Source: an uncultured Christensenella sp. (GTDB lineage: Bacteria > Bacillota > Clostridia > Christensenellales > Borkfalkiaceae). From it: a DNA stretch of 47,379 bases. The position numbers and the translations under genes are program-made. The stretch covers positions 1 through 47,379 of the forward strand of contig CAJKUC010000014.1 in the NCBI GenBank assembly GCA_905203015.1, written 5' to 3'. Under the pieces are notes generated by a model. The model saw only the letters and a program-made list of their open reading frames with translations, was not told the DNA's origin and ran no database searches. Shown here in pieces: positions 1 through 6,645 of the stretch (the first letter of the stretch is position 1; each line of letters opens with the position of its first letter).

Positions 1-80
1 TCCGAACACAGAAGTTAAGCTTTCTTACGCCGAAAGTACTCAGCGGGACACCGCTCGGGAGGATAGGTCATTGCCGCTTT
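1..80 (+). rRNA. 5S ribosomal RNA, 3' part
   Basis: The window opens inside a 5S rRNA. The conserved GAACACAGAAGTTAAGC block is at about 3-20, and the GGAGGATAGGTCATTGCCG block that ends bacterial 5S rRNAs is at about 57-76. Roughly the first 40 nucleotides lie before the window. The 3' end is placed near 80 by similarity and is approximate. A tRNA follows within 45 nucleotides, the usual arrangement at the end of an rRNA operon. Confidence 0.9.
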
Positions 81-88
81 TCATTCTT

Positions 89-116
89 TCGATTGTTGTT
101 TTTTAATGACAATCGA
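89..116 (+). other. Hairpin between 5S rRNA and tRNA-Asn
   Basis: A perfect 8-bp inverted repeat (TCGATTGT at 89-96, ACAATCGA at 109-116) encloses a T-rich 12-nt loop. It sits in the 5S-tRNA spacer. No T-run follows the stem, so an rRNA/tRNA processing structure is likelier than a terminator. Confidence 0.5.
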
Positions 117-121
117 TACAT

Positions 122-197
122 TGCTCCTTAGCTCAGTCGGTAGAGCATCGGACTGTTAATCCGAGTGTCGTCAGTTCGAGCCTGACAGGAGCAGCCA
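122..197 (+). tRNA. tRNA-Asn (anticodon GTT), CCA encoded
   Basis: A full cloverleaf can be drawn. The acceptor stem is TGCTCCT (122-128) with AGGAGCA (187-193), then discriminator G and an encoded CCA (195-197). The D stem is GCTC/GAGC. The anticodon stem is TCGGA/TCCGA around the loop CTGTTAA, giving anticodon GTT at 155-157. The T arm carries TTCGAGC. It decodes asparagine codons. It lies just upstream of AT-rich accessory DNA, a common position for integrated elements, although I found no repeat of its 3' end in the window. Confidence 0.97.
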
Positions 198-205
198 TCT
201 GAATG

Positions 206-260
206 ACCCATTGGAATCCGAACTATAAGGTTTGGGACACCAATGGGTTGTTTGTATTTT
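206..260 (+). terminator. Terminator-like hairpin after tRNA-Asn
   Basis: A 9-bp perfect inverted repeat (ACCCATTGG at 206-214, CCAATGGGT at 240-248) with a 25-nt loop is followed by the T-rich TTGTTTGTATTTTT. It fits the end of the rRNA/tRNA transcript. The long loop lowers confidence. From about 260 to 382 the sequence is AT-rich, with no gene that I can see. Confidence 0.6.
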
Positions 261-382
261 TATTAAGTTTTATAAGGGATTTAGCGTGTTTTGTTGATTA
301 AAATCAATAAAACTCTTTTTTCTTGAAACCCTAAAACTGAAAATTTAAAAAGAAAAAAACGAACAATCCGAACTGTTTTTTA

Positions 383-1531
383 TTAAGATTTTTTTTGGTT
401 GTTAATGTAGTCTAATTCTTTTTGCAAGGGCGTTTTATAATCATTATTTCTATGTGGACGTTCTGTATTATAGAAATTGATGTACTCATTTACTGCTCTT
501 TTAAATTCCGCATCAGAGCGATATTTTCTTCGATATAACTCTTCTCTTTTAAAATTCGAAAAAAAAGACTCTACGACCGAATTGTCGTAGGGTACGTGTG
601 CTCTTGAAAAAGATTGTTCTATATTTAATGATTTTAGGTAGTTAATAAAAGTATTTGAGCGATAATTTCCTCCACGATCCGTATGAAACAGTAAGCCGTC
701 TTCAGGTTTTCGAGATTCATAAGCCAGCTTAAAAGTTGCTTTAACAAGCCAAGTATTATTTCGATTTCCTATTTTATAAGCAACGATTTTTCTTGAATAT
801 AAGTCCATTACAACGCAAATATGGAAAGCGCTATTTCTTGTTTTGAAATATGTAACGTCACTAACCCATATTTGATTTGGTTTGCTTGCATAAAAGTGTT
901 GTTGCAATTTATCTTTGAAAAAAGTCTTCTTTTCCTGCTGATATAATTCCTTGGCTTGTTGTCGAATACTTTTTAGTTGCAATTCTTGCATTAATAGACG
1001 AACGGTATCTTCTGAAGTTTTGATTCCTTGTTGCTTTAAGATAGCGGTAATTTTATCAGAACCATATATTTGTCCGGTTTCGTGATAAACTCGTTGAATT
1101 TCCACTTTAAGCATATCTCGATGTTGAAAGTACCAAGCTGCTTCACGCTTATTATGGAAGAGATGATTATATAATGCTCCACGAGAAACTTTTAGTGCGT
1201 CGCATAAGACATAAGTGTTGTATTGGCCATATAGTTTTTCTAACGCATTTAACCTATCTTTGAGAGGGAAATTTGGATGGCAACCAGTCTTGTCGATAAC
1301 TTCAAACATTTTCTCTAAATGTTGAATTCGATGTTGTAATTGGTTGAGTTCTCTTTTGGTGATTACTAATGGGCTTTTATCTTTTCTCTTTTTCTTAAGA
1401 GAATTTGCTAGCCAACGATAAATTGTGCTTCGAGAAATGTTTGTTTCTTTGGCAATCAAAAAAATGCGTTCGCCATTTCGGCAGCGGTTGAGAATATTAA
1501 GTTTTTGTTTTTCTGTGTAGTTTTTCTTCAT
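383..1531 (-). CDS. IS3-family transposase, single-frame (intact)
   Basis: This is a 382-residue DDE transposase that would move its own insertion sequence. An N-terminal helix-turn-helix (about residues 1-45, with SRSTIYRWL) is followed by a coiled linker, an HTH_21-like segment and an rve integrase core. The catalytic triad is visible as D225 (WVSDVTYF), D285 (HTDRGG) and E321 (SVVESFF); the 35-residue D-to-E gap is typical of IS3. Most IS3 elements need a frameshift between orfA and orfB, but here both parts are in one frame. The start has an excellent AAGGAGG site 7-8 nt upstream and its own promoter. I could not define terminal inverted repeats, so the element's borders are not given. 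Confidence 0.93.
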   Translation of the reverse strand: MKKNYTEKQKLNILNRCRNGERIFLIAKETNISRSTIYRWLANSLKKKRKDKSPLVITKRELNQLQHRIQHLEKMFEVIDKTGCHPNFPLKDRLNALEKLYGQYNTYVLCDALKVSRGALYNHLFHNKREAAWYFQHRDMLKVEIQRVYHETGQIYGSDKITAILKQQGIKTSEDTVRLLMQELQLKSIRQQAKELYQQEKKTFFKDKLQQHFYASKPNQIWVSDVTYFKTRNSAFHICVVMDLYSRKIVAYKIGNRNNTWLVKATFKLAYESRKPEDGLLFHTDRGGNYRSNTFINYLKSLNIEQSFSRAHVPYDNSVVESFFSNFKREELYRRKYRSDAEFKRAVNEYINFYNTERPHRNNDYKTPLQKELDYINNQKKS

Positions 1532-1564
1532 AAACTACCTCCTTGTGAAAATATAGTAAGCACG

Positions 1565-1594
1565 ATTATATCAAATTTTTTTTGTTTTTGACAA
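1565..1594 (-). promoter_or_regulatory. Promoter of the IS3 transposase
   Basis: Read on the minus strand, TTGTCA (1594-1589) and TATAAT (1570-1565) are separated by 18 nt, with an extended TGA before the -10. It points into the transposase and lies just upstream of its AAGGAGG ribosome site. Confidence 0.7.
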
Positions 1595-1612
1595 GCGAAA
1601 ATACTGAAAAGA

Positions 1613-1641
1613 TTGTTTTTTATATAAAAATATGCTATAAT
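1613..1641 (+). promoter_or_regulatory. Strong sigma-A-type promoter, rightward
   Basis: TTGTTT (1613-1618), a 17-nt spacer and TATAAT (1636-1641) preceded by an extended TGC. A GGGGGAG ribosome site follows at 1659-1665, with ATG at 1668. It is divergent from the IS3 transposase promoter. Confidence 0.65.
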
Positions 1642-1678
1642 AACATAAATAAGTAGTTGGGGGAGATATGAATGAAGA

Positions 1679-1930
1679 TTGAACCTAAGGGTGCACAGAG
1701 AGAGGTATGAGTATGTTGAGTATGGAACATGCAATAGAGTCGTTGTTTATTTGCAAAAAATAGGTTTTACGAGAGAAAGTGCAATCTACATATATTCTCA
1801 GCATAAAGACAAAATAATCATTAAAGACAATATGATTGTGGAATTAAAAAGTAGCCTATTAAAATGCCCCAAAATTTCCGAAGAGGTACAAAGAGTTAAG
1901 TATAATTATAGAAATCTGTTCAATGAATAA
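1679..1930 (+). CDS. Small hypothetical protein, possibly frameshifted
   Basis: An 83-codon frame opens with a TTG at 1679 and runs to TAA at 1930; I recognise no family. The product is basic and Lys/Tyr-rich, and its only internal methionine is late (NMIVEL). The translation signals do not match this start. A very good ribosome site (1659-1665) leads into ATG 1668, which stops after four codons (M-N-E-D). A third frame offers a start near 1710 that ends at 1765. The simplest reading is a small gene whose 5' end has been shifted by an indel. A real short protein starting at TTG or GTG is the alternative. Confidence 0.4.
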   Translation: MNLRVHRERYEYVEYGTCNRVVVYLQKIGFTRESAIYIYSQHKDKIIIKDNMIVELKSSLLKCPKISEEVQRVKYNYRNLFNE

Positions 1931-2018
1931 TAGTAAGCATAAATGTTGGGCTGGTGTAATTGCGTAGCTATTTCGTATGTGATAGCCATATCAGGAATAC
2001 AAAAAAGATATTTCTGCG

Positions 2019-2047
2019 AAAAAGTCCGATTTTATCGGGCTTTTTTC
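2019..2047 (+). terminator. Rho-independent terminator
   Basis: AAAAAGTCCGA and TCGGGCTTTTTT form an 11-bp stem with one G-U pair and a short TTTA loop, followed directly by T6. It ends the transcript that starts at the 1613-1641 promoter. Confidence 0.8.
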
Positions 2048-2166
2048 GTGTCCGAAAGGCGGTAAATTTTTTTACAAAATCATAGATATTTTTTAATAAC
2101 CTGTCAGGTTTGAACTGCCGAACTTCAATTATTATATATTTCTTGCATTATTTACATAAAAATTCA

Positions 2167-2200
2167 GGCGTATAGCGTAAAAAGTTATACGTCTTTTTTT
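2167..2200 (+). terminator. Rho-independent terminator or leader hairpin
   Basis: GGCGTATA (2167-2174) pairs with TATACGTC (2186-2193), one pair being G-U, and an unbroken T-run follows. It lies about 30 nt before the GGAGG and ATG at 2215-2231, so it may also act as an attenuator for that remnant. Confidence 0.6.
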
Positions 2201-2228
2201 TATGCAAAAATTCGGAGGTTAGAAAAAT

Positions 2229-2381
2229 ATGTATTTCAGAAACGAGCATCACAGGCAGGCATTTCGGGACGGGATGAAAAAGACGAATCGCAAGGATAAG
2301 GAATCGGAGAGCGCGGTATATTTGCTGTCGGCAGAGCCGTGCCTGTGGAAACTATACGGTATATTTACAACCGATTTTTAG
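2229..2381 (+). pseudogene. N-terminal remnant of a small mobile-element protein
   Basis: ATG 2229 has a good GGAGG site upstream and opens a 50-codon frame. Its first 40 or so residues (YFRNEHHRQAF then YLLSAEPCLWKL) resemble the start of small uncharacterised proteins common in conjugative elements and prophages of Clostridia; I believe the DUF6075 type, from memory. From about 2335 the DNA instead matches serine-recombinase coding sequence in another frame. This frame therefore ends artificially at TAG 2379-2381. It is a fused remnant rather than a working gene. The family name is tentative; the fusion is supported by the frame change. Confidence 0.45.
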
Positions 2382-3363
2382 CGGGGGGGATAGTCTGCAG
2401 ACAATCTGCAAAGGACTTGAAAATCAAAAAATACTTACCCCATACGGAAAAGAAAAGTGGACTTCGGGTACGGTGCAATCGATACTTACCAACGAAAAAT
2501 ATAAGGGCGACGCCGTCATCAACAAAACCTATGTTGTAGACTGCATATCCAAAAAAGTAAAAATCAACGACGGAGACAGACCGAAATATTACGTCGAAAA
2601 CAATCATCCGGCGATAATAGATTCCGCGACATTCGGCAGGGTGCAAGAAGAACTTGCTAAACGGTCGGGAAAGAAAAGAGTAAAGTTCAAAGGCGTTAAA
2701 ACCGAGCAAGGAAAGTATTCGAGTAAATATGCTCTAACCGAAATACTTATATGCGGAGAGTGCAAGACTCCGTACCGAAGATGCACGTGGACTTCCCGTG
2801 GCGAGAAGAGAATCGTATGGCGGTGCGTGAAACGATTAGATTACGGAAAGAGATACTGCCATTCGCCGACGATAAAAGAAGGTACGTTGCAGGCGGCAAT
2901 CGTAAACGCTATTCAAAAGGTCGCGGCGGCAGACGGCGAGACGATACAAACCTTAAAATCTCATATAGACAAAGTATTAACGGAAAACATAACGACTGAC
3001 AACGAAGAAGAGATGTCGTTACAAATTCGTATATCCGAACTCGACGGCGAGATAAAAGCGATGATAAGCAGCGTTTCAGCCGATACCATAGACGATTTCG
3101 ACGAAGAAAAAGCGCAATCGCTGATGAGCGAAAAGAATGAATTACAAAATAAACTCGAAGAATTATACGGCAATAAAGCGAGGAAAGAGGCAGTACAATC
3201 AAGGTTGCAAGACGTATACGCCATAATGGACGGGCTGAAAAATCATCAGATAGTCTATAACGACGAACTTGTAAGGCAGATAATAGAAGTGGTAATCGTT
3301 GAGTCGAAAGAGAAGATAAAAATAATATTCAAAGGCGGCTTGACGGTGGAAGAAAGACTATAA
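2339..3363 (+). pseudogene. Large serine recombinase, C-terminal part, frameshifted
   Basis: The remnant matches the DNA-binding half of large serine integrases/transposon resolvases. It has a recombinase domain (IRYIYNRFLAG, then ILTNEKYKGDA and YYVENNHPAII), a zinc ribbon (CGECKTPYRRC and WRCVKRL) and a C-terminal coiled coil rich in Glu/Lys. The N-terminal resolvase domain with the catalytic serine is absent, so it cannot recombine DNA by itself. A frameshift lies in a G7 run at 2383-2389: RFLAG is read in one frame and DSLQTICKGL in the next. One more G would restore the frame. The longest open frame is 2473-3363. It marks a former integrative element next to tRNA-Asn. Confidence 0.85.
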
Positions 3364-3397
3364 TTTACTAAAAATACAAAGAATCGATAAAAATAGA

Positions 3398-3426
3398 TTG
3401 ACTTTTAATGCAATATCGTATATAAT
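3398..3426 (+). promoter_or_regulatory. Promoter of the DUF234-type ATPase
   Basis: TTGACT (3398-3403), exactly 17 nt, then TATAAT (3421-3426): a near-consensus sigma-A promoter. It shows that the TTG at 3398, although it opens the longest frame, is the -35 box and not a start codon. Confidence 0.85.
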
Positions 3427-3459
3427 TAACTCGAAAGTAAATAAAAGTGGAGTTAATTA
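3423..3459 (+). promoter_or_regulatory. Operator-like inverted repeat over -10 and ribosome site
   Basis: TAATTAACTC (3423-3432) is repeated in inverse as GAGTTAATTA (3450-3459), a perfect 10-bp match across 17 nt. The left arm overlaps the -10 box. The right arm begins in the GTGGAG ribosome site and ends 2 nt before ATG 3461. The left arm precedes or straddles the expected transcription start near 3433, so a DNA operator is more likely than an RNA hairpin. Confidence 0.6.
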
Positions 3460-3460
3460 T

Positions 3461-4849
3461 ATGTTTATCGGCAGAGAAAAAGAGTTGGCTGACCTGAATT
3501 ATTTATACGAGCAGAATTCGTTTCAGATGTTTATTTTATATGGGCGGAGACGCGTAGGAAAGACTACTTTGCTCGGAGAATTTTGTAAGGGGAAAGATAC
3601 GATTTTCTTTGCCGCCGAACAAGACAGCGATAAAGGCAATCTGGATAAGTTTTCGTCGTTGATTTTTGCTCATTATAATGAAATGACGTTATCTCCGTTT
3701 TCGGATTGGGAAAACGCAATATCGTTTATCGCAGAGAGACAGAGAGAAAAACGTTTGATTTTAGTGTTTGACGAGTTTCCGTATTTGGCGAAAAACAATA
3801 AAAAAATTCTTTCAGTGTTGCAGCATTTAATAGATCATAAATTACAGAAAGGAAAGTTGTTTATTATTCTTTGCGGAAGTTATATGAGTTTTATGGAAAA
3901 GGAAGTATTGGGAGAAAAAAGCCCTATATTCGGGCGCAGAACAGCGCAACTGAAATTAAAACCTTTTCCGTATTATGTAGCCGCGGAATTTGTGGCTGAT
4001 TGTTCTGCCGAAACAAAATGTGAGTATTATGGCGCGGTAGGTGGGACAGCGCAGTATCTGGGTAGATTGCAGCCGAATATAAGTTTTGAGAAAAACATCT
4101 GTGATCTGTTTTTGAATCCGACGGGATATTTATATGAAGAACCGCGGCTCTTATTGCGGCAGGAAATACAAGAACCTGCGATTTACAATGCAATTATAGA
4201 AGCGATAGCTTGTGGTGCATCTAAATCGAACGAGATTGCAACAAAAACAGGAGAGGAACAGGCGAAATGTTTAAAGTATATTCAGACGCTTTGTGAGCTT
4301 GGGCTTGTATATAAAGAAACGCCATTCGGAGAAAAAGAATCGTCAAGAAAAACGATATACGGTATTTCGGATTTTATGTTTAGATTCTGGTATAAATACG
4401 TATTCAATAATCGTTCTTTATTGGAAACCGGAGGAGGGCAAATAGTATATGAAAAGAAAATTAAACCCGATTATAACCACTATATGGGGCTTGTGTTCGA
4501 GCGTATTTGCAAAGAATTTTTAGAGAAAAAAAATATAGGTGGAGAATTGCCGATTCTATTTTCATCGATTGGACGGTGGTGGGGGACAGATTCCGTGCAA
4601 AAACAAGAAGTGGAAATTGATATTATTGCTAGAGACGATAAGAAATATCTTATTGGTGAGTGTAAATGGCAAAATGAAAAAATGGATATAGGAGTACTCG
4701 AACGACTGAAAGAAAAAGCAAATATTTTTAATAATAACCGCAAGGAAACGTGGTATACGTTATTTTCGAAATCGGGGTTTACAAAGTCTTTACTTGAAAC
4801 GAGTGAAAACGATAGACACATTTTATTGTTTGATCTTAAAAATATGTAA
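3461..4849 (+). CDS. DUF234-type AAA ATPase with nuclease-like C-terminus
   Basis: The 462-residue protein is an ATPase of the AAA_14/DUF234 kind, whose roles are poorly known. Walker A is GRRRVGKT (about 27-34), Walker B is LILVFDEFPYL (about 98-108), and GSYMSFM is a sensor-like motif. A winged-helix segment follows in the middle (KSNEIATKTG). The C-terminal domain holds EVEIDIIA and GECKW (about 382-399), the D...E-x-K pattern of PD-(D/E)XK nuclease folds. The start at 3461 is chosen because it follows GTGGAG and the promoter. A separate transcript from the Gabija pair is likely, as 65 nt and a new ribosome site separate them. Its position in a defence island makes a defence role plausible; that is inference. 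Confidence 0.88.
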   Translation: MFIGREKELADLNYLYEQNSFQMFILYGRRRVGKTTLLGEFCKGKDTIFFAAEQDSDKGNLDKFSSLIFAHYNEMTLSPFSDWENAISFIAERQREKRLILVFDEFPYLAKNNKKILSVLQHLIDHKLQKGKLFIILCGSYMSFMEKEVLGEKSPIFGRRTAQLKLKPFPYYVAAEFVADCSAETKCEYYGAVGGTAQYLGRLQPNISFEKNICDLFLNPTGYLYEEPRLLLRQEIQEPAIYNAIIEAIACGASKSNEIATKTGEEQAKCLKYIQTLCELGLVYKETPFGEKESSRKTIYGISDFMFRFWYKYVFNNRSLLETGGGQIVYEKKIKPDYNHYMGLVFERICKEFLEKKNIGGELPILFSSIGRWWGTDSVQKQEVEIDIIARDDKKYLIGECKWQNEKMDIGVLERLKEKANIFNNNRKETWYTLFSKSGFTKSLLETSENDRHILLFDLKNM

Positions 4850-4914
4850 AATGATTTTTTTGATTATACATCAATTTGATAGTAAGAATTGTAAATCTTA
4901 CAAGGGAGAAAGGA

Positions 4915-6645
4915 ATGCAAATTAATAGCGTAGAATTCCACAATTATAGAAATTTGGATGGGCTGAAGGTACACTTTTGTAGAAATAAAAGTTTTATTAT
5001 TGGTGAAAACGGCATTGGTAAATCAAACATATTAAATGCTTTTTCGAAAATTTTTGTATATGGAAGATTTTTGAATGGTGATTTTTTTGATGAAAATCAA
5101 AAAATCGCAATAAAACTGGAACTCGGATTGTTAAAAGAAGAAATCGGTAGTTTTGAGGAGTATACAGATCCAAAAGATAGTAGAAAGGTCAATTTATTGA
5201 TAGAGCAAGAATATTGGGACTTTAGCTTTAAAGTGTACCATTTAGAGTCGAAAGAAGAAATACCGTCGAAACTTTTAAAAAATGTTATCTATGTATATTA
5301 TGACTCGTTAAGGAATCCTAAAACAGAATTATCATTTGAAAAAGAAAAGGGCAGTGGATGTTTTTTAAATTACCTTGTAAAAAAATTCCTTAATGAAAAG
5401 AAAGAAACGGATAGTACATATATTGAAAAAGAAAAACTATCGGATGTTGTAGCCTTTATAAATGATAATATAGATTCTATTCGAGTTGCTCATAGAAATA
5501 AGATCAAAGTGGATTTTGATTCGGACAATATGGTGTTTTTAAATAGCATTTTTTCGCTATATGATTCTCGAAACATCGAATTAAAAAAATCGGGATATGG
5601 TATACAATTTAATCTTCTTGTCATTTTTTCTTTGTTTGAAAAAATAATAGATATAGTAGAACATGCTCGAAAAACCGGATTGGAAATAAAAAAGATAAAT
5701 TGTGTTTTGGCTTTTGACGAACCTGAAATACATCTTCATCCGTTTGCTCAAAGGTCGCTAATTAAGGATTTGTCTGATTTAGCTAATGGAAAAGACACCG
5801 GGTTTAATAATGTTATATTAAAATTATTTGGTATTGAATCTTTTTCTGCACAACTAATAATTGTTTCTCATTCTGACAGAATAATCACTGGTTCATATGA
5901 AAACATCGTCAGGATTTATTCAAATAATGAAAAAATCTTATCAATTTCTGGTATGGAAATTGAGCAAGAAAACGGAATAAATAAAGATAATGAAAAACAT
6001 TTACAAAAGCAATTTTCATATTTTACTGAAGCCCTATTTGCAAGAAAAGTAATCTTTGTAGAGGGCGAAAGTGAATTGGGTGCTTTGACTGTTTTTGCGA
6101 AAACACTTAATATTGATTTGGATGCCATAGGTGTGTCAATTATAAATACAGGTGGCGAAAGCTCAATGCTTCCGCTTATAGATATATTTACATTATTTAA
6201 AATCGAATGTGTGGGTGTAAAAGATAGAGATGTTTATATGACTGCAAGTGAGACTATAATTCCATCGAATGTCCAAAAATACATAAATGAAGGGAGACTA
6301 TTTCTTACAGATAAAGAGAACTTCGAGTTTGAAATAATTGAATCATTTGAAGTCGATAAATTATATAAACTATTAAGTTCTATAGATTATTCCTTTGTGT
6401 GTGTTATTCAAAAAGACAGTATGAATAAATTTTTGCATAAGTTTTTCCCTAGTAAAGAAGAAATTGAATCAAATATTAAATGGGAAGAATGTTATACTGA
6501 AGAAGATAAGAAATTATTTTTAGTATACGCTTTAACTAGAATTAAAAATATATCGTCGGGAATGATGCTTGCTGATGCTATAAGGGCTGATAAAATTCCG
6601 AAAATCTATAAACACGTTTTGGAGAAAAATAATGGAAAAGAATGA
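4915..6645 (+). CDS. gajA: Gabija-like GajA: OLD-family ATPase/TOPRIM nuclease
   Basis: In Gabija systems GajA is an ATP-controlled DNA-nicking nuclease that assembles with GajB and acts against phage. This 576-residue protein is close to the family's usual length. An ABC-type ATPase comes first: Walker A GENGIGKS (about 30-37), Walker B VLAFDEPE (about 264-271), then a histidine switch IIVSHSD. A C-terminal TOPRIM domain has the glutamate motif VEGESE (about 382-387) and the acidic motif KDRD (about 435-438). ATG 4915 is chosen for its GGGAGAAAGG site; the in-frame upstream codons lack one. It overlaps the helicase gene by 14 nt, implying coupled translation. Other OLD-nuclease/helicase pairs exist, so Gabija is a strong but not exclusive call. 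Confidence 0.87.
   Translation: MQINSVEFHNYRNLDGLKVHFCRNKSFIIGENGIGKSNILNAFSKIFVYGRFLNGDFFDENQKIAIKLELGLLKEEIGSFEEYTDPKDSRKVNLLIEQEYWDFSFKVYHLESKEEIPSKLLKNVIYVYYDSLRNPKTELSFEKEKGSGCFLNYLVKKFLNEKKETDSTYIEKEKLSDVVAFINDNIDSIRVAHRNKIKVDFDSDNMVFLNSIFSLYDSRNIELKKSGYGIQFNLLVIFSLFEKIIDIVEHARKTGLEIKKINCVLAFDEPEIHLHPFAQRSLIKDLSDLANGKDTGFNNVILKLFGIESFSAQLIIVSHSDRIITGSYENIVRIYSNNEKILSISGMEIEQENGINKDNEKHLQKQFSYFTEALFARKVIFVEGESELGALTVFAKTLNIDLDAIGVSIINTGGESSMLPLIDIFTLFKIECVGVKDRDVYMTASETIIPSNVQKYINEGRLFLTDKENFEFEIIESFEVDKLYKLLSSIDYSFVCVIQKDSMNKFLHKFFPSKEEIESNIKWEECYTEEDKKLFLVYALTRIKNISSGMMLADAIRADKIPKIYKHVLEKNNGKE

Noticed and set aside
3398..3460. TTG 3398 as the start codon of the ATPase gene
   Set aside because: That TTG is the -35 box of a clear promoter. 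ATG 3461 has a ribosome site and fits the family's N-terminus (FIGREKEL).
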